In this document: piece after piece, positions 8,458 through 17,421 of the stretch
Position numbering within the stretch: the stretch's first letter is position 1
Layout: the number at the start of each line of letters is the position of its first letter
From: Candidatus Dependentiae bacterium
GTDB taxonomy: Bacteria > Babelota > Babeliae > Babelales > UASB340
NCBI GenBank assembly: GCA_018897535.1
Contig: JAHIKO010000010.1
Location: forward strand, 1 to 26,333
Direction: 5' to 3'
DNA length: 26,333 bases
Translations under genes and position numbers: made by a program
Notes under the pieces: model-generated
What the model was told of the DNA's origin: nothing
Seen by the model: the letters and a program-made list of their open reading frames with translations, nothing else
The model's database searches: none

Positions 8458-8501
8458 CCCCATACCCCTCACCGTAAAATACACCCCTTATAATTTTATT
8501 T

Positions 8502-9089
8502 TTACTCAATTATATTTTTCAAAATATCATTTAAATCAACTTCGTGTTCCTCTTCATCTTTTAAAATCGTCTCTATATCTTTTTTTAATGCTTGATAATT
8601 TTCGTTCAATTGGGTTAAAAAATTCTTATAAAATTTTATAGCACAACGCTCACCTTCAATATTTTGTTCTAAAATAATTTTGATATCGCCCAAAGCCGGT
8701 GGCGTAGTATAACCGCACCCGGAAATATCCTCTAATTTATAAAAATCTAAAATAGGTATACCGCCTAATTTTAATATATGTTCAGTTAGCATATCGGCAT
8801 GACGTTTTTCATCAGATGCATGCTGTACCATTTCAACAACTGCTTCTTTGGAAAATTCGCCTTTAACAATTTTTGAGCCAACCCAATATTGATAATAAGC
8901 AAGCCACTCGTCAGCTAAAGCTTTATTTAATAATTTTAAAATTTCTTTATCTTTGGCTGAAACAACTTTTGATATAATCGTTTTATTAAAACGTATTTTC
9001 TTGAAAAACTTTTTCTTGAAAACAAAAAACAATCCGACTAGAATTGCCATGAATAATAATAAATACTTAATATTACAACAATCTTTCAT
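8502..9089 (-). CDS. Membrane-anchored ferritin-like (bacterioferritin-type) di-iron protein
   Basis: 195 aa. Residues about 8-24 form one hydrophobic segment, followed by a Lys-rich stretch (KKKFFKKIR). This is a signal anchor that normal bacterioferritins lack. The four-helix bundle carries the di-iron ligands with bacterioferritin spacing: E61, then E94 and H97 (DEKRH), E145/E147 (NIEGE), then E179 and H182 (DEEEH). A loop with Cys (SGCGYTTPP, 123-131) lies between helices 2 and 3. Expected role: iron oxidation/storage or peroxide protection, here tethered to the inner membrane. Topology is uncertain: the positive residues after the hydrophobic stretch favour the ferritin domain in the cytoplasm. 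A strong ribosome site (AAGGAGAG) is present. The 98 nt upstream to tyrS hold nothing else I can support. Confidence 0.78.
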   Translation of the reverse strand: MKDCCNIKYLLLFMAILVGLFFVFKKKFFKKIRFNKTIISKVVSAKDKEILKLLNKALADEWLAYYQYWVGSKIVKGEFSKEAVVEMVQHASDEKRHADMLTEHILKLGGIPILDFYKLEDISGCGYTTPPALGDIKIILEQNIEGERCAIKFYKNFLTQLNENYQALKKDIETILKDEEEHEVDLNDILKNIIE

Positions 9090-9187
9090 AAAACTCTCCT
9101 TTATCCTTTAGAGTATTATTACTGAATTATCTAAATAAAAAGCAAGTAATTTGAATATTTTAAAATATAAACAGCTACAAAAGCATG

Positions 9188-10387
9188 CTATTTAATTTTA
9201 AAAAACTTATGTTTTCCAACTTTTATAGTCAAACCGGATTTCCAATAAACTTCAGCTTTAAATTCTTTTATTTCTTGATTATCAATTAAAACTGCACCCG
9301 ATTCAATCAATCTTTTTGCATCTGAAGAACTTGCAACCGCTTTTAACTCTTTTAACAAATCAACTATCCAAACAGGATTTTTAAAATCTTTTTTCAATTG
9401 AACTTCTGTTGCTTGTGAATAATCTTTTTTTTGAAAAAGAGCTTCAAATTTTTCTTGGCCAAATTTAGCATCATTTTGTGACCAATATTTAGATAAAATA
9501 TCATAGGCCATCTGTTTTTTAAGTTTCATAGGATGCACAGAACCGCTCAAAACGTCTTCTTTTATAGTTTTTATTTCTGATTCCGTTTTGTTTAATAATA
9601 ATAAATAATATTTAAACATTAACTCGTCAGAAACTGACATCAACTTTCCATATGCAATATCCGGAGCTTCCCAAAGTCCTACATAATTTCCAAGACTTTT
9701 AGACATTTTTTTAACGCCATCAAGTCCTTCAAGTAAAGGCATTGTCATTATAACTTGAGGCTCTTGACCAACCTGCTCTTGCAAAAAGCGCCCCATTAAA
9801 AGATTAAACGTCTGATCTGTTCCGCCAAGTTCAACATCGGCATGCAGTTCAACAGAATCATAGCCCTGCATTAAAGGATAAAAAAGTTCATGCATTCCAA
9901 TTGGACTATTTTCTGATAATCGCTTAGCAAAATCTTCTCGTTCTATAATTCTTGCAACTGTAACTTTTCCGGCCAACTTTAACACATCATCAAATTTAAA
10001 TTTGGACAACCATTGAGAGTTATACACAACCGTAGTTTTATTTATATCAAGTATTTTACCAACCTGCTCCAAATAGGTTTTTGCATTTTTTTCAACTTCT
10101 TTCTCAGTTAAAGGTGGTCGAGTTTTTGATTTTCCTGAAGGATCTCCAATCAATGCTGTAAAATCACCAATCAAAAATATAGCTTCGTGTCCCAAATCTT
10201 GAAATTGTCTTAATTTGTTAAAAACAACAACATGACCCAAATGAAGGTCGGGTGCCGTTGGATCTGCACCAAATTTAATTTTTAATTTTTTACCACTTTG
10301 CAATTTCTTTAAAAAATCGGCTTCAGGTAAAATTTGAACTGTTCCAGATTTTAAAACTTCCAAACTTTTTTTTAAATCTTTATTCAT
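9188..10387 (-). CDS. tyrS: Tyrosyl-tRNA synthetase
   Basis: 399 aa, normal length. Class I synthetase for tRNA-Tyr. The HIGH-type motif HLGH is at 49-52 after FGADPTAPDL, and KMSKS at 227-231 (VKKMSKSLGN). The amino-acid pocket residues are visible (YDSVELHADVELGGTDQ, about 176-192). The sequence LIGDPSGKSKTRPPL (about 79-93) marks the second bacterial TyrRS subfamily (TyrZ/TyrS2-like), not the E. coli type. The C-terminal S4 RNA-binding domain covers about 335-399 (RLIESGAVLIDN). It starts 18 nt after the upstream membrane protein gene, so the two are probably co-transcribed. The ribosome site is weak (GAAAG). Confidence 0.96.
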   Translation of the reverse strand: MNKDLKKSLEVLKSGTVQILPEADFLKKLQSGKKLKIKFGADPTAPDLHLGHVVVFNKLRQFQDLGHEAIFLIGDFTALIGDPSGKSKTRPPLTEKEVEKNAKTYLEQVGKILDINKTTVVYNSQWLSKFKFDDVLKLAGKVTVARIIEREDFAKRLSENSPIGMHELFYPLMQGYDSVELHADVELGGTDQTFNLLMGRFLQEQVGQEPQVIMTMPLLEGLDGVKKMSKSLGNYVGLWEAPDIAYGKLMSVSDELMFKYYLLLLNKTESEIKTIKEDVLSGSVHPMKLKKQMAYDILSKYWSQNDAKFGQEKFEALFQKKDYSQATEVQLKKDFKNPVWIVDLLKELKAVASSSDAKRLIESGAVLIDNQEIKEFKAEVYWKSGLTIKVGKHKFFKIK

Positions 10388-10405
10388 TTTAATCTTTCAA
10401 AATAT

Positions 10406-11131
10406 TTAAAAAACCAAAATAGTTAAAAAATATTTTACGAAAAAAGTTAATATATGCACCATTCCAAAAAAATAGTTACTAACTACCGGCATAAAAAACA
10501 CAATTAAAAAAATAAAAAACGAATATTTTTCTAGCCAATAATAAACCCATTCATATTTTATTGGTAATAAAAATTTTATAATTCTACCGCCATCAAATGG
10601 AGGCAACGGAATTAAATCCAAAACACCAAAAAATATTGAAAACTCCATGATTGTCTTAAAAATATCTATAAAAGATGTATAAACATATTTTGGCACCAAA
10701 CTTATTGGGAAATACTTTATGCAATACATAAAAATTAATGCTATCAAAAAACTTAGCGCCGGAACTAAAATCGTCATAAATAAAAGACCAAGTTTATAAT
10801 ATTTAAACTTATTCTCATTAATTGGAACCGGTATAGTAAACCGAGCTCCAACCAAAATAATAACTAAAAAAAGCAATACCAATGGTACATATCCGGAAAG
10901 TAGTCCCCCTAGAAAAAAAACTACAAACAATATAGATAAAAAGCCTACTATATCTATATGTACAAATGGATTTAACGATAAAAATCCATTATCGCTCGCC
11001 GTAGAATCGCCCAAAATTTTTGCAATCAAGGCTTTAAAAAAACCTCTAAATGTAAAAATTAATAAAAAAGCCGGAAATATTATGGCCAAAACACTAAACA
11101 ATTCCAAAATCTTATTATCAAACATAATCAA
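10406..11131 (-). CDS. Site-2-protease (M50) family membrane protein lacking HExxH
   Basis: 241 aa with about five to six hydrophobic segments. It lines up with small M50B site-2-protease homologues. After a first membrane helix comes a LGDSTAS...GFLSLNPFVHID stretch (about 41-60), like the family LGDPTA...RLSLNPLAHID. Later come IPVPIN (100-105) and LIPLPPFDGGRI (173-184), which keeps the third metal ligand D180. The catalytic HExxH that should sit just before LGD is replaced by R29-G-F-F-K33, so both His and the Glu are gone. It is probably proteolytically dead and may act as a chaperone, receptor or regulator. The start at 11131 has AGGGG about 10 nt upstream; ATG 11125 is an alternative. 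It is upstream of and likely co-transcribed with tyrS. Confidence 0.72.
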   Translation of the reverse strand: MIMFDNKILELFSVLAIIFPAFLLIFTFRGFFKALIAKILGDSTASDNGFLSLNPFVHIDIVGFLSILFVVFFLGGLLSGYVPLVLLFLVIILVGARFTIPVPINENKFKYYKLGLLFMTILVPALSFLIALIFMYCIKYFPISLVPKYVYTSFIDIFKTIMEFSIFFGVLDLIPLPPFDGGRIIKFLLPIKYEWVYYWLEKYSFFIFLIVFFMPVVSNYFFGMVHILTFFVKYFLTILVF

Positions 11132-11149
11132 ATACCCCTTAAGTTAAAT

Positions 11150-11235
11150 ATCTAAAATATTAGATTATTATAATTGCAGGGTCAAATAGTATAATTTTTT
11201 ATTCGACATATAGAAATTTTATATCTAATATTTTA
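11150..11235. promoter_or_regulatory. Inverted-repeat pair in the divergent promoter region
   Basis: The 144-nt gap between the divergent M50-like gene and the first TMTC-like gene holds ATCTAA-AATA-TTAGAT (11150-11165). It also holds a distant arm, ATCTAATATTTTA (11223-11235), exactly complementary to 11153-11165 over 13 nt. A perfect TATAAT lies between them (11190-11195) without a convincing -35. This could be a dyad operator or looping site. AT-rich composition makes chance matches easier, so confidence is low. Confidence 0.3.
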
Positions 11236-11275
11236 AAAAATATGAAAATAGAGTTTTAAAAGACAAGGAGAAGCT

Positions 11276-13594
11276 ATGAAGAATAAAAATTTATTTAATT
11301 TTATTCAAAAACATATATCTGCAGCCATATTAACGATAACCACATTTTTATTTTATTATCCATCATTAAAATATCCATTTCAATTTGACGATCTTGCAAA
11401 TATCACAAAAAAATTTGCGATTAGAAACGATAATCCTTTAACTCGTTTTTTTTGCTCCAGATGGATTGTAGATTGGTTAAACAGAATAAACTACGAAATG
11501 GATCGATTCAACCCATTTTATTACAGACTATTTAATCTTTTTATACATATAACTGCAGGAATTTTACTTTTTTATTTACTCTTAACTCTTTTAAACAAAC
11601 TTGAAAAAACATCTTTCTTTTACAAGAATTCAATTTTAATAGCTTTTGCCACATCGGGGCTATTTTTATTACATCCGGTACAAACCCAAACCGTATCTTA
11701 TATCATTCAGGGAAGACTTGAAGGGCTTGCATCCATGCTTATTCTTGCCAACCTGTTAATTTTAGTTAATGCACTTTTAACAAATAATAAAATTTTAAAG
11801 ACAGCTCTGTTTATTTTAAGCGCAGTAATTTCGATACTATCATTTGGCTCGAAAGAAATAATAGTTATAACTCCAATTTTACTATTTTTGTGTGATTGGT
11901 TTTTTATATCAAAAAGCAACTGGTCAGATTTTAAAACCAGAATATTTTATCATCTTGGATTTGCCGCTTTTTTTTATCTTTTTTATTTTTCAAAGTATAT
12001 GGATTTTAGTTTTTTCACACGTGCAGTATCATTAAAAATGGTAACAGCAAATAATCGAGGCAATATTTTAACAAACCATGCGCAAGATGTCATAAAACCG
12101 TTGGAATTTTTAATTTCAGAATTTAAAGTAATTTTACACTATCTCTGGATATTTATAGTTCCATTTGGAATAAGCGTAGAGTACGACTGGAAGCTAAGTA
12201 CAGGATTTTTTTCAGCCGATTCATTTTTTCCATTTTTAGTATTATTTGCAATCGTTATTTTTATAATTTATTCAATAATTAATAAAAAAAATAGTTTATT
12301 GGTCTTTGGATTATCATGGTTTTTTATAACAATTGCACCAAGAACAACTATAATTCCATCACCGGAACTTTTATGCGACTATAAAACTTATTTGGCATCT
12401 ATTGGTTGGTTATTTTTACTTGCATCAGCGCTTGTTTATGTTGCCATATTTATCGCAAGTCAAATAAGAAACATAAAGGTTCAATTCTTACAATTTGCCC
12501 AAATTGCAGTATTACTAATTTTTTTAATACCGGTAGGAACTGCAACGTATAATAGAAATACAGTATGGAGAACAGCAGAAGAATTTTGGCATGATATAGT
12601 AAAAAAAGCACCATTAAAAGCCAGAGGACACAATAATTACGGAGTTGCACTTTCTGAATGCGGCAAAGTTGATAAAGCCATAAAACATTATCAAAAAGCA
12701 ATATCTTTGGATAGGTATTATTCGGATCCATTAAGTAATATTGCCGTTGCTTATTCAATGAAAAATGAAATAGATAAAGCAATAGAAGCGCTAAATATGG
12801 CTTTATTAATTAACCCAAATTATCCTGAAGCATACAATAATATTGGGACACTATATTTGAGTAAAAAAGATTATGTTAAATCTGAAGAATTTTTAAATAA
12901 AGCAATAGAACTTCGTCCATATTATGGCAAAGCATACTATAACAAAGGCCGGCTTTACATGGAAAAATCTGATGAACAAACAGCTTGGACATTTTTTAAA
13001 AAAGCAACAGAAGGCGATCTTGATACACCCGAAGGGTTTTTCACACTAGGACAATTAAGTATAAGATTGCAAAAATATGAAGATGCTGCATATGCTTTTG
13101 AAAAAATAATATCACTTGGCGTAAAAGAACAAGCCGTTCAATTTAACCTTGCAAACTCTTATTACATGTTAAAAAGATTTGATGAAGCTGAAAAGATATA
13201 TGCAAGTTTGGTATCTGAAAATCCTGTCGATGGAAGATATGCATATAATTTGGCAGAAACTTATTTATCAAAAAAAGAATTTGAAAAAGCTTTAGTTGTA
13301 TTTCAAAAAGTGTTATCTATGCCAAACGCTCCGGGTCAAGCACATTTACGTGCCGTAGCATGCCTTGAAAGTTTAAACAGAACGGCAGAAGTTGATAAAT
13401 ATCTTGAAGAGTTATTAAAAGCACAAGCACCCGATGATTTTAAGCAAGCTATAAGAAATCAAAAAGCCCAGATTGAATTGCAAAGAACTATAAAATCAGG
13501 AAATGGTAGTATTAAAATGGGTGATTTGAAAAATATATTGGCACAAGCAAAACCGAAAGATGAAAAAGAGAATAAAACAAATAAAAAAGCTTAA
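11276..13594 (+). CDS. TMTC-like membrane glycosyltransferase (GT-C) with C-terminal TPRs, copy 1
   Basis: 772 aa. Residues 1-435 hold about ten or more membrane helices. After helix 1 the acidic pair D38-D39 (PFQFDD) sits in the first outer loop, as in GT-C glycosyltransferases that use lipid-linked sugars. A conserved GSKE about 210 aa in and HPVQTQT about 138 aa in also match. From about 440 to 740 there are eight or so TPR units (for example NNYGVALSECGKVDKAIKHY and NNIGTLYLSKKDYVKSEEFL). This order, GT-C then TPR, is that of TMTC proteins (CAZy GT105), which O-mannosylate proteins in animals; bacterial relatives are poorly understood. The expected role is glycosylation of exported proteins at the inner membrane. 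AAGGAG precedes the ATG. A paralogue follows after 21 nt, so the two form an operon. Confidence 0.78.
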   Translation: MKNKNLFNFIQKHISAAILTITTFLFYYPSLKYPFQFDDLANITKKFAIRNDNPLTRFFCSRWIVDWLNRINYEMDRFNPFYYRLFNLFIHITAGILLFYLLLTLLNKLEKTSFFYKNSILIAFATSGLFLLHPVQTQTVSYIIQGRLEGLASMLILANLLILVNALLTNNKILKTALFILSAVISILSFGSKEIIVITPILLFLCDWFFISKSNWSDFKTRIFYHLGFAAFFYLFYFSKYMDFSFFTRAVSLKMVTANNRGNILTNHAQDVIKPLEFLISEFKVILHYLWIFIVPFGISVEYDWKLSTGFFSADSFFPFLVLFAIVIFIIYSIINKKNSLLVFGLSWFFITIAPRTTIIPSPELLCDYKTYLASIGWLFLLASALVYVAIFIASQIRNIKVQFLQFAQIAVLLIFLIPVGTATYNRNTVWRTAEEFWHDIVKKAPLKARGHNNYGVALSECGKVDKAIKHYQKAISLDRYYSDPLSNIAVAYSMKNEIDKAIEALNMALLINPNYPEAYNNIGTLYLSKKDYVKSEEFLNKAIELRPYYGKAYYNKGRLYMEKSDEQTAWTFFKKATEGDLDTPEGFFTLGQLSIRLQKYEDAAYAFEKIISLGVKEQAVQFNLANSYYMLKRFDEAEKIYASLVSENPVDGRYAYNLAETYLSKKEFEKALVVFQKVLSMPNAPGQAHLRAVACLESLNRTAEVDKYLEELLKAQAPDDFKQAIRNQKAQIELQRTIKSGNGSIKMGDLKNILAQAKPKDEKENKTNKKA

Positions 13595-13615
13595 TTTGTT
13601 ATTTGGAGTATTAAT

Positions 13616-15820
13616 ATGAGTACAAAAATCTCATTAACACAAAAAATTTTTACACCAATAATACTTTCAATAATTACTTTTTTATTTTATTTATCAACAT
13701 TAAAATTTCCTTTTATTTATGACGATATGCCAACGATAATTGAAAATTTTCATATAATAAAAGGAAATTTTTTGCACGGAATATTTTTTGCATATTCAAG
13801 GTGGATTTCCAGATTTTTACATTCAGTAATCTATAAATTTTACGGAGAAAATCCAACAGCGTTCAGAATCTTTAATTTAACCTTACACATAACAATTGGA
13901 ATTATAATTTTTTTCATATTAATAAAACTTTTATCCAACCTAAACCAAGATTCTTTTTTGAAAAAAAATTGTTATTTAATAAGTACTTTTTCAAGTTTAT
14001 TATTTTTGTTACATCCGGCACAAACTCAAACGGTAACCTATATTACACAAATGAGCCTGGAAGGCCTGGTTTTATTTTTTGTTGTATTAACAGCCATATT
14101 GTTTATTTATGCTGCATATCAAAAAAATAAATACCTAAAATATTTTTTATATTTTCTAGCCATTATTAGTGCAATATTTTCTGCCGGTACAAAAGAGATT
14201 GTAATTACATTGCCGTTTTTAATTTTATTAATTGATATATCTTTTATTGCCCAGGGTAATTTAAAAAATTTAAAACATAGAATTCCGGTTCATGCATTAA
14301 TTTTTATATCTGTATTTGGAACACTTTATCAATTGGGTTTTAAACCGGTTCAATTTTCAACACAAATAATTAAAAATCCAATTTCAAATAACAGAGGGAA
14401 TATTTTAACCGAATCACACGGTCAAAAAATAGAATCCGGCAATTATTTTATTTCTCAATTTAAGGTTTTATTACATTACATGAGAATATATGTAATTCCA
14501 AAACCATTGGCCTTTGACTATGGATATGTACTTACAAAAAATATATATCAACCTGATTTCATATACCCGTTTATTGCTATTGTATTAATAATTTTACTTG
14601 CATTAATAGCTTTTATAAAAAATCAGGCAAATTTTTTTAGTTTTGGTATAGCTTGGTTTTTTATAGGTGTTCTTCCAAGGGCTTCATTTATTCCATCAAC
14701 GGAACTTGTTTGTGATTACAAAACATATATTTCAAGTTTCGGAATAATATTTTTACTTGCCGTTATATTATTTTATTTACTCGAAAAAGCAGCCAGTTAC
14801 ATAAAAAATTTTGTAATTTTTGAAAAGCATATTGTACATTACACTTTATTATTTTTTTTAATAATAATTTCCGGTTTTTCAAGTAAATTTCAAAATAAAA
14901 TTTGGCAAAATGAACTTTCTTATTGGCAACATGCTGTAAAAAATGCACCAAATAAAGCAAATTTATGGAACAATTATGGCGTAGCGCTTTCGGATGCAAA
15001 AAGAATTGATGAAGCTATAGAAGTTTACAAAAAAGCTTGTGTTATAGATCCAAATTATGCAGAGCCCATAATCAATCTTGCTTTTCACTATCAGGCAAAA
15101 AATCAATATGATCTGGCTATGGAACAATATGCCAAAGCAATAAATATGAGTGAATTCCATCCTGAAATGTATCTTAATTTGGGATCATTACATCTTATTA
15201 AAAAAAATTACAAAGAAGCTGAAATCTGTTTTGATCTTGCACTTAAACACAGACCTTATTACAGCCGAGCCCATTTTAATAAAGGCTTTATGTACGAACA
15301 ACAAAATATGCTTGAGCTTGCTTTTGATTCTTATGAAAAGGCTTTAATTGGAAATTATCAAACATTACAATTTTACTATCAACATGCAAAAATGGCTTTA
15401 AAATTAAATAAACTTGATGAGGCCATAAAAAGCTTTGAAACTATAAAAGCACAAGATTCAAACTTTTTAGACACTTTAACGCAACTGGCTAATATTTATT
15501 ATTTAAAAAGAGATTATAAAAATGCTACAAATAATTTTGAGCTTATTTATAAAAAAGATACAAACAATTTAGTTGCGGCATATAATTTGGCGCAAGCATT
15601 GATTAATTTACGTGATTTTAAAACGGCATTGCCATTATTTAAACAATGTGAACATGACGTACAAACCTTTCCATATGCAAAGCTACACATAGCCAAATGT
15701 TTAATCGAGACAAATAATAAACAAGAATCTTTAAAAGTTCTTAACGACTTAATTTCAAACCCACCACATTTGGGGGTTAAAAATGATGCTGTTGGGTTGC
15801 TCAAAGAAATAGCGGTCTAA
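13616..15820 (+). CDS. TMTC-like membrane glycosyltransferase (GT-C) with C-terminal TPRs, copy 2
   Basis: 734 aa, paralogue of the preceding gene with the same layout. The N-terminal polytopic domain has D36-D37 (PFIYDD), HPAQTQTVTYI (like HPVQTQTVSYI in copy 1), GTKEI (like GSKEI) and the shared ELVCDYKTYIS / ELLCDYKTYLA element before the last helices. The TPR array runs from about 440 to 730 (NNYGVALSDAKRIDEAIEVY, LNLGSLHLIKKNYKEAEICF and others). The two proteins keep motif order but differ widely in sequence, so the duplication is old and the substrates may differ. The ribosome site is TTGGAG. A strong stem-loop terminator follows the stop immediately. Confidence 0.78.
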   Translation: MSTKISLTQKIFTPIILSIITFLFYLSTLKFPFIYDDMPTIIENFHIIKGNFLHGIFFAYSRWISRFLHSVIYKFYGENPTAFRIFNLTLHITIGIIIFFILIKLLSNLNQDSFLKKNCYLISTFSSLLFLLHPAQTQTVTYITQMSLEGLVLFFVVLTAILFIYAAYQKNKYLKYFLYFLAIISAIFSAGTKEIVITLPFLILLIDISFIAQGNLKNLKHRIPVHALIFISVFGTLYQLGFKPVQFSTQIIKNPISNNRGNILTESHGQKIESGNYFISQFKVLLHYMRIYVIPKPLAFDYGYVLTKNIYQPDFIYPFIAIVLIILLALIAFIKNQANFFSFGIAWFFIGVLPRASFIPSTELVCDYKTYISSFGIIFLLAVILFYLLEKAASYIKNFVIFEKHIVHYTLLFFLIIISGFSSKFQNKIWQNELSYWQHAVKNAPNKANLWNNYGVALSDAKRIDEAIEVYKKACVIDPNYAEPIINLAFHYQAKNQYDLAMEQYAKAINMSEFHPEMYLNLGSLHLIKKNYKEAEICFDLALKHRPYYSRAHFNKGFMYEQQNMLELAFDSYEKALIGNYQTLQFYYQHAKMALKLNKLDEAIKSFETIKAQDSNFLDTLTQLANIYYLKRDYKNATNNFELIYKKDTNNLVAAYNLAQALINLRDFKTALPLFKQCEHDVQTFPYAKLHIAKCLIETNNKQESLKVLNDLISNPPHLGVKNDAVGLLKEIAV

Positions 15821-15857
15821 AACAAAACACGGTGTTTTGCAGGCACCGTGTTTTGTT
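15821..15857 (+). terminator. Intrinsic terminator after the TMTC-like operon
   Basis: A perfect 14-bp stem AACAAAACACGGTG / CACCGTGTTTTGTT with a 9-nt loop starts right after the stop codon. The 3' arm is T-rich and is followed by GATTTTAT. The A-rich 5' arm means it could also work on the minus strand, for the convergent gene ending at 15946. Confidence 0.85.
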
Positions 15858-15909
15858 GATTTTATCTGTGAATATTTAATTTTTTTTAGAAGCTAATTTT
15901 TTGTTTTTT

Positions 15910-15951
15910 TTCTGGAGTATACCAGAATAGATGTCGCACTTCATTCTAGAA
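15910..15951. repeat. Small structured inverted-repeat element
   Basis: TTCTGG-AGTATA-CCAGAA (15910-15927) is a perfect 6-bp stem. The same TTCTGGA arm can instead pair with TCTAGAA at 15945-15951 (seven pairs, one a G-T), enclosing ATAGATGTCGCAC. The element overlaps the stop codon of the minus-strand gene at 15946. It has no T-run on the correct side for a minus-strand terminator. It may be a small mobile palindrome; only one copy is visible here. Confidence 0.3.
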
Positions 15952-17220
15952 TTTTTCTTCTTCTTTATTTTTTAGCTCATTTATCTCTTTAATATATTTA
16001 TAAACATCTTTATCAGCAATTAATGTATCATAGGATATTTCTTTATATTCACAGGTTGAACCTTTCCATGCTTTATATTCAAATGTTTTTGTCTTACCTG
16101 CAAGCCATTTATTATAGGCAGTAATGAAATCATATTCATCATCTTTAATCATTTCTTTAAATGCATCTTTAAACCTGTTGATCTTTGAAATCGCCTTATT
16201 TTTAATAGTATCGTTATATGTGTTATATTTTTCTATATCGTTAATCATACTATTGCAAATATCCTCAAAATTAATCTTTTCATAGGTAAAATATTCACTT
16301 TGATACGTATTAAAATTTTTGGCATCTTTTTTAGTTTTAATACCCAAAATATTTGTCCAACTAAAGAGATTTTTTTTAGCAACACAAAGATACGACAAAC
16401 CTCTTTGCACATTTCCTTCAATTTCATCCGCTAATTGTGGATTATAATAATTTTTTAAAAAAGCCCCTAAAATTGGCAATAAGACAAAAGCTATACCCTT
16501 TTTTGAAACAATTTTACAATTTTTTGTATCAATAGATCTTGCCAATATTTTAAAAATTACTGAAATATCAGCATAGGAAAGACCACTAAACTCTTTTCTT
16601 AAAAATTCAGCCATATTTTTTAAACTATAATTCATACCTTCAAAAACATCAATTTTTGTTTCTTGATCAATAACTTTAGAACTCAAAATACCATAACCGT
16701 TAAAAACATTCGCTCCATAAGAGACATATGAAATTTTTGATTGCAAAGGAAATGTAAGTTTATCTACAATAGAAAATGTAGAATCCATCAAAAATAAAAC
16801 ATTTTTAAGCCAAATTAAAAACGTTTGTAATTTAATCCCTTTAAGATTCAGTGCCGGAGTTATATCAATATCATCTGAAAACTCTGATACAACATTTTTA
16901 TTCTTAAATAAACTATAAATATCGTACGCCAATATACCTCTAGATGTAATATCAGGCTTTAAAAGACAATCAATGGCATCGAGTACTAAATAACTTTTCC
17001 AAGCTATATTAAAGCCTTTTTGATTTTCACCTCTATAAAATTTATCTGAATATACTGCAGCAAAGAATCTTGCTACATCGGCTCCAATAAGTCCCAAATC
17101 AATATAATCAGCAACACTTAATCCTTGCGAATCATAACTTGATTTTTGTAATGCAAAAGCAGATTGGCTTGTAAATAGAATAAACATCATTGTAGTTAAA
17201 ATTTTTTTTACACTTTTCAT
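15946..17220 (-). CDS. Secreted protein of unknown family, paralogue of the J-domain protein
   Basis: 424 aa, not recognised. Signal peptide 1-23 (MKSVKK then a hydrophobic core ending SAFA). After it DLGLIGADVARFF (41-53) matches ALGLFAISLARFY in the protein encoded at 17422-18462. Further blocks also match: FNIAWKSYLVLDAI with FKKTKMFYLFLDSV, and ILARSIDTKN with TLSRCVDVES. The two are therefore diverged paralogues over the N-terminal half; the J domain is absent here. The C-terminal part (about 270-424) is polar, rich in K, N, Y and E, and ends KNKEEEKF. The predicted location is periplasmic or surface. A 201-nt AT-rich gap upstream with a possible promoter suggests a separate transcript. 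Function unknown; context links it to the ATAD3-like cluster. Confidence 0.65.
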   Translation of the reverse strand: MKSVKKILTTMMFILFTSQSAFALQKSSYDSQGLSVADYIDLGLIGADVARFFAAVYSDKFYRGENQKGFNIAWKSYLVLDAIDCLLKPDITSRGILAYDIYSLFKNKNVVSEFSDDIDITPALNLKGIKLQTFLIWLKNVLFLMDSTFSIVDKLTFPLQSKISYVSYGANVFNGYGILSSKVIDQETKIDVFEGMNYSLKNMAEFLRKEFSGLSYADISVIFKILARSIDTKNCKIVSKKGIAFVLLPILGAFLKNYYNPQLADEIEGNVQRGLSYLCVAKKNLFSWTNILGIKTKKDAKNFNTYQSEYFTYEKINFEDICNSMINDIEKYNTYNDTIKNKAISKINRFKDAFKEMIKDDEYDFITAYNKWLAGKTKTFEYKAWKGSTCEYKEISYDTLIADKDVYKYIKEINELKNKEEEKF

Positions 17221-17272
17221 AAATATCCTATTTAATAAAATAAAAAATTAATTTTTCACAAAAATAAGAATA

Positions 17273-17301
17273 TTTTTAATCAAAATAAATCTAATAGTCA
17301 A
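17273..17301 (-). promoter_or_regulatory. Possible promoter for the 424-aa secreted protein
   Basis: On the minus strand TTGACT (17301-17296), a 17-nt spacer, then TAAAAA (17278-17273), about 53 nt before the ATG at 17220. The -35 is good and the -10 weak. The remaining 17221-17421 gap is AT-rich with no other feature I can support. Confidence 0.35.
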
Positions 17302-17421
17302 ATTATAAATATGAATTAATGTATTTTGAGTTAAATTTATAACTTTTGATTTAACAAAATTTTTTAAAATTGACCAACAAACAAATTATCGTTAATATGT
17401 TTTCTTTATAATGCTTAACCT

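Noticed and set aside
8458..8484. Upstream start for the small secreted protein
   Set aside because: It puts MYFTVRGMG before the signal peptide and covers the GAGGGG ribosome site that fits ATG 8457.
12450..12782. 110-aa minus-strand ORF inside the first TMTC-like gene
   Set aside because: Antisense shadow of a membrane/TPR coding region, with low-complexity L/Y/F content and no supported start.
15910..15951. Terminator for the minus-strand gene ending at 15946
   Set aside because: On the minus strand the stem is followed by A residues, not T, so it does not fit an intrinsic terminator in that direction.
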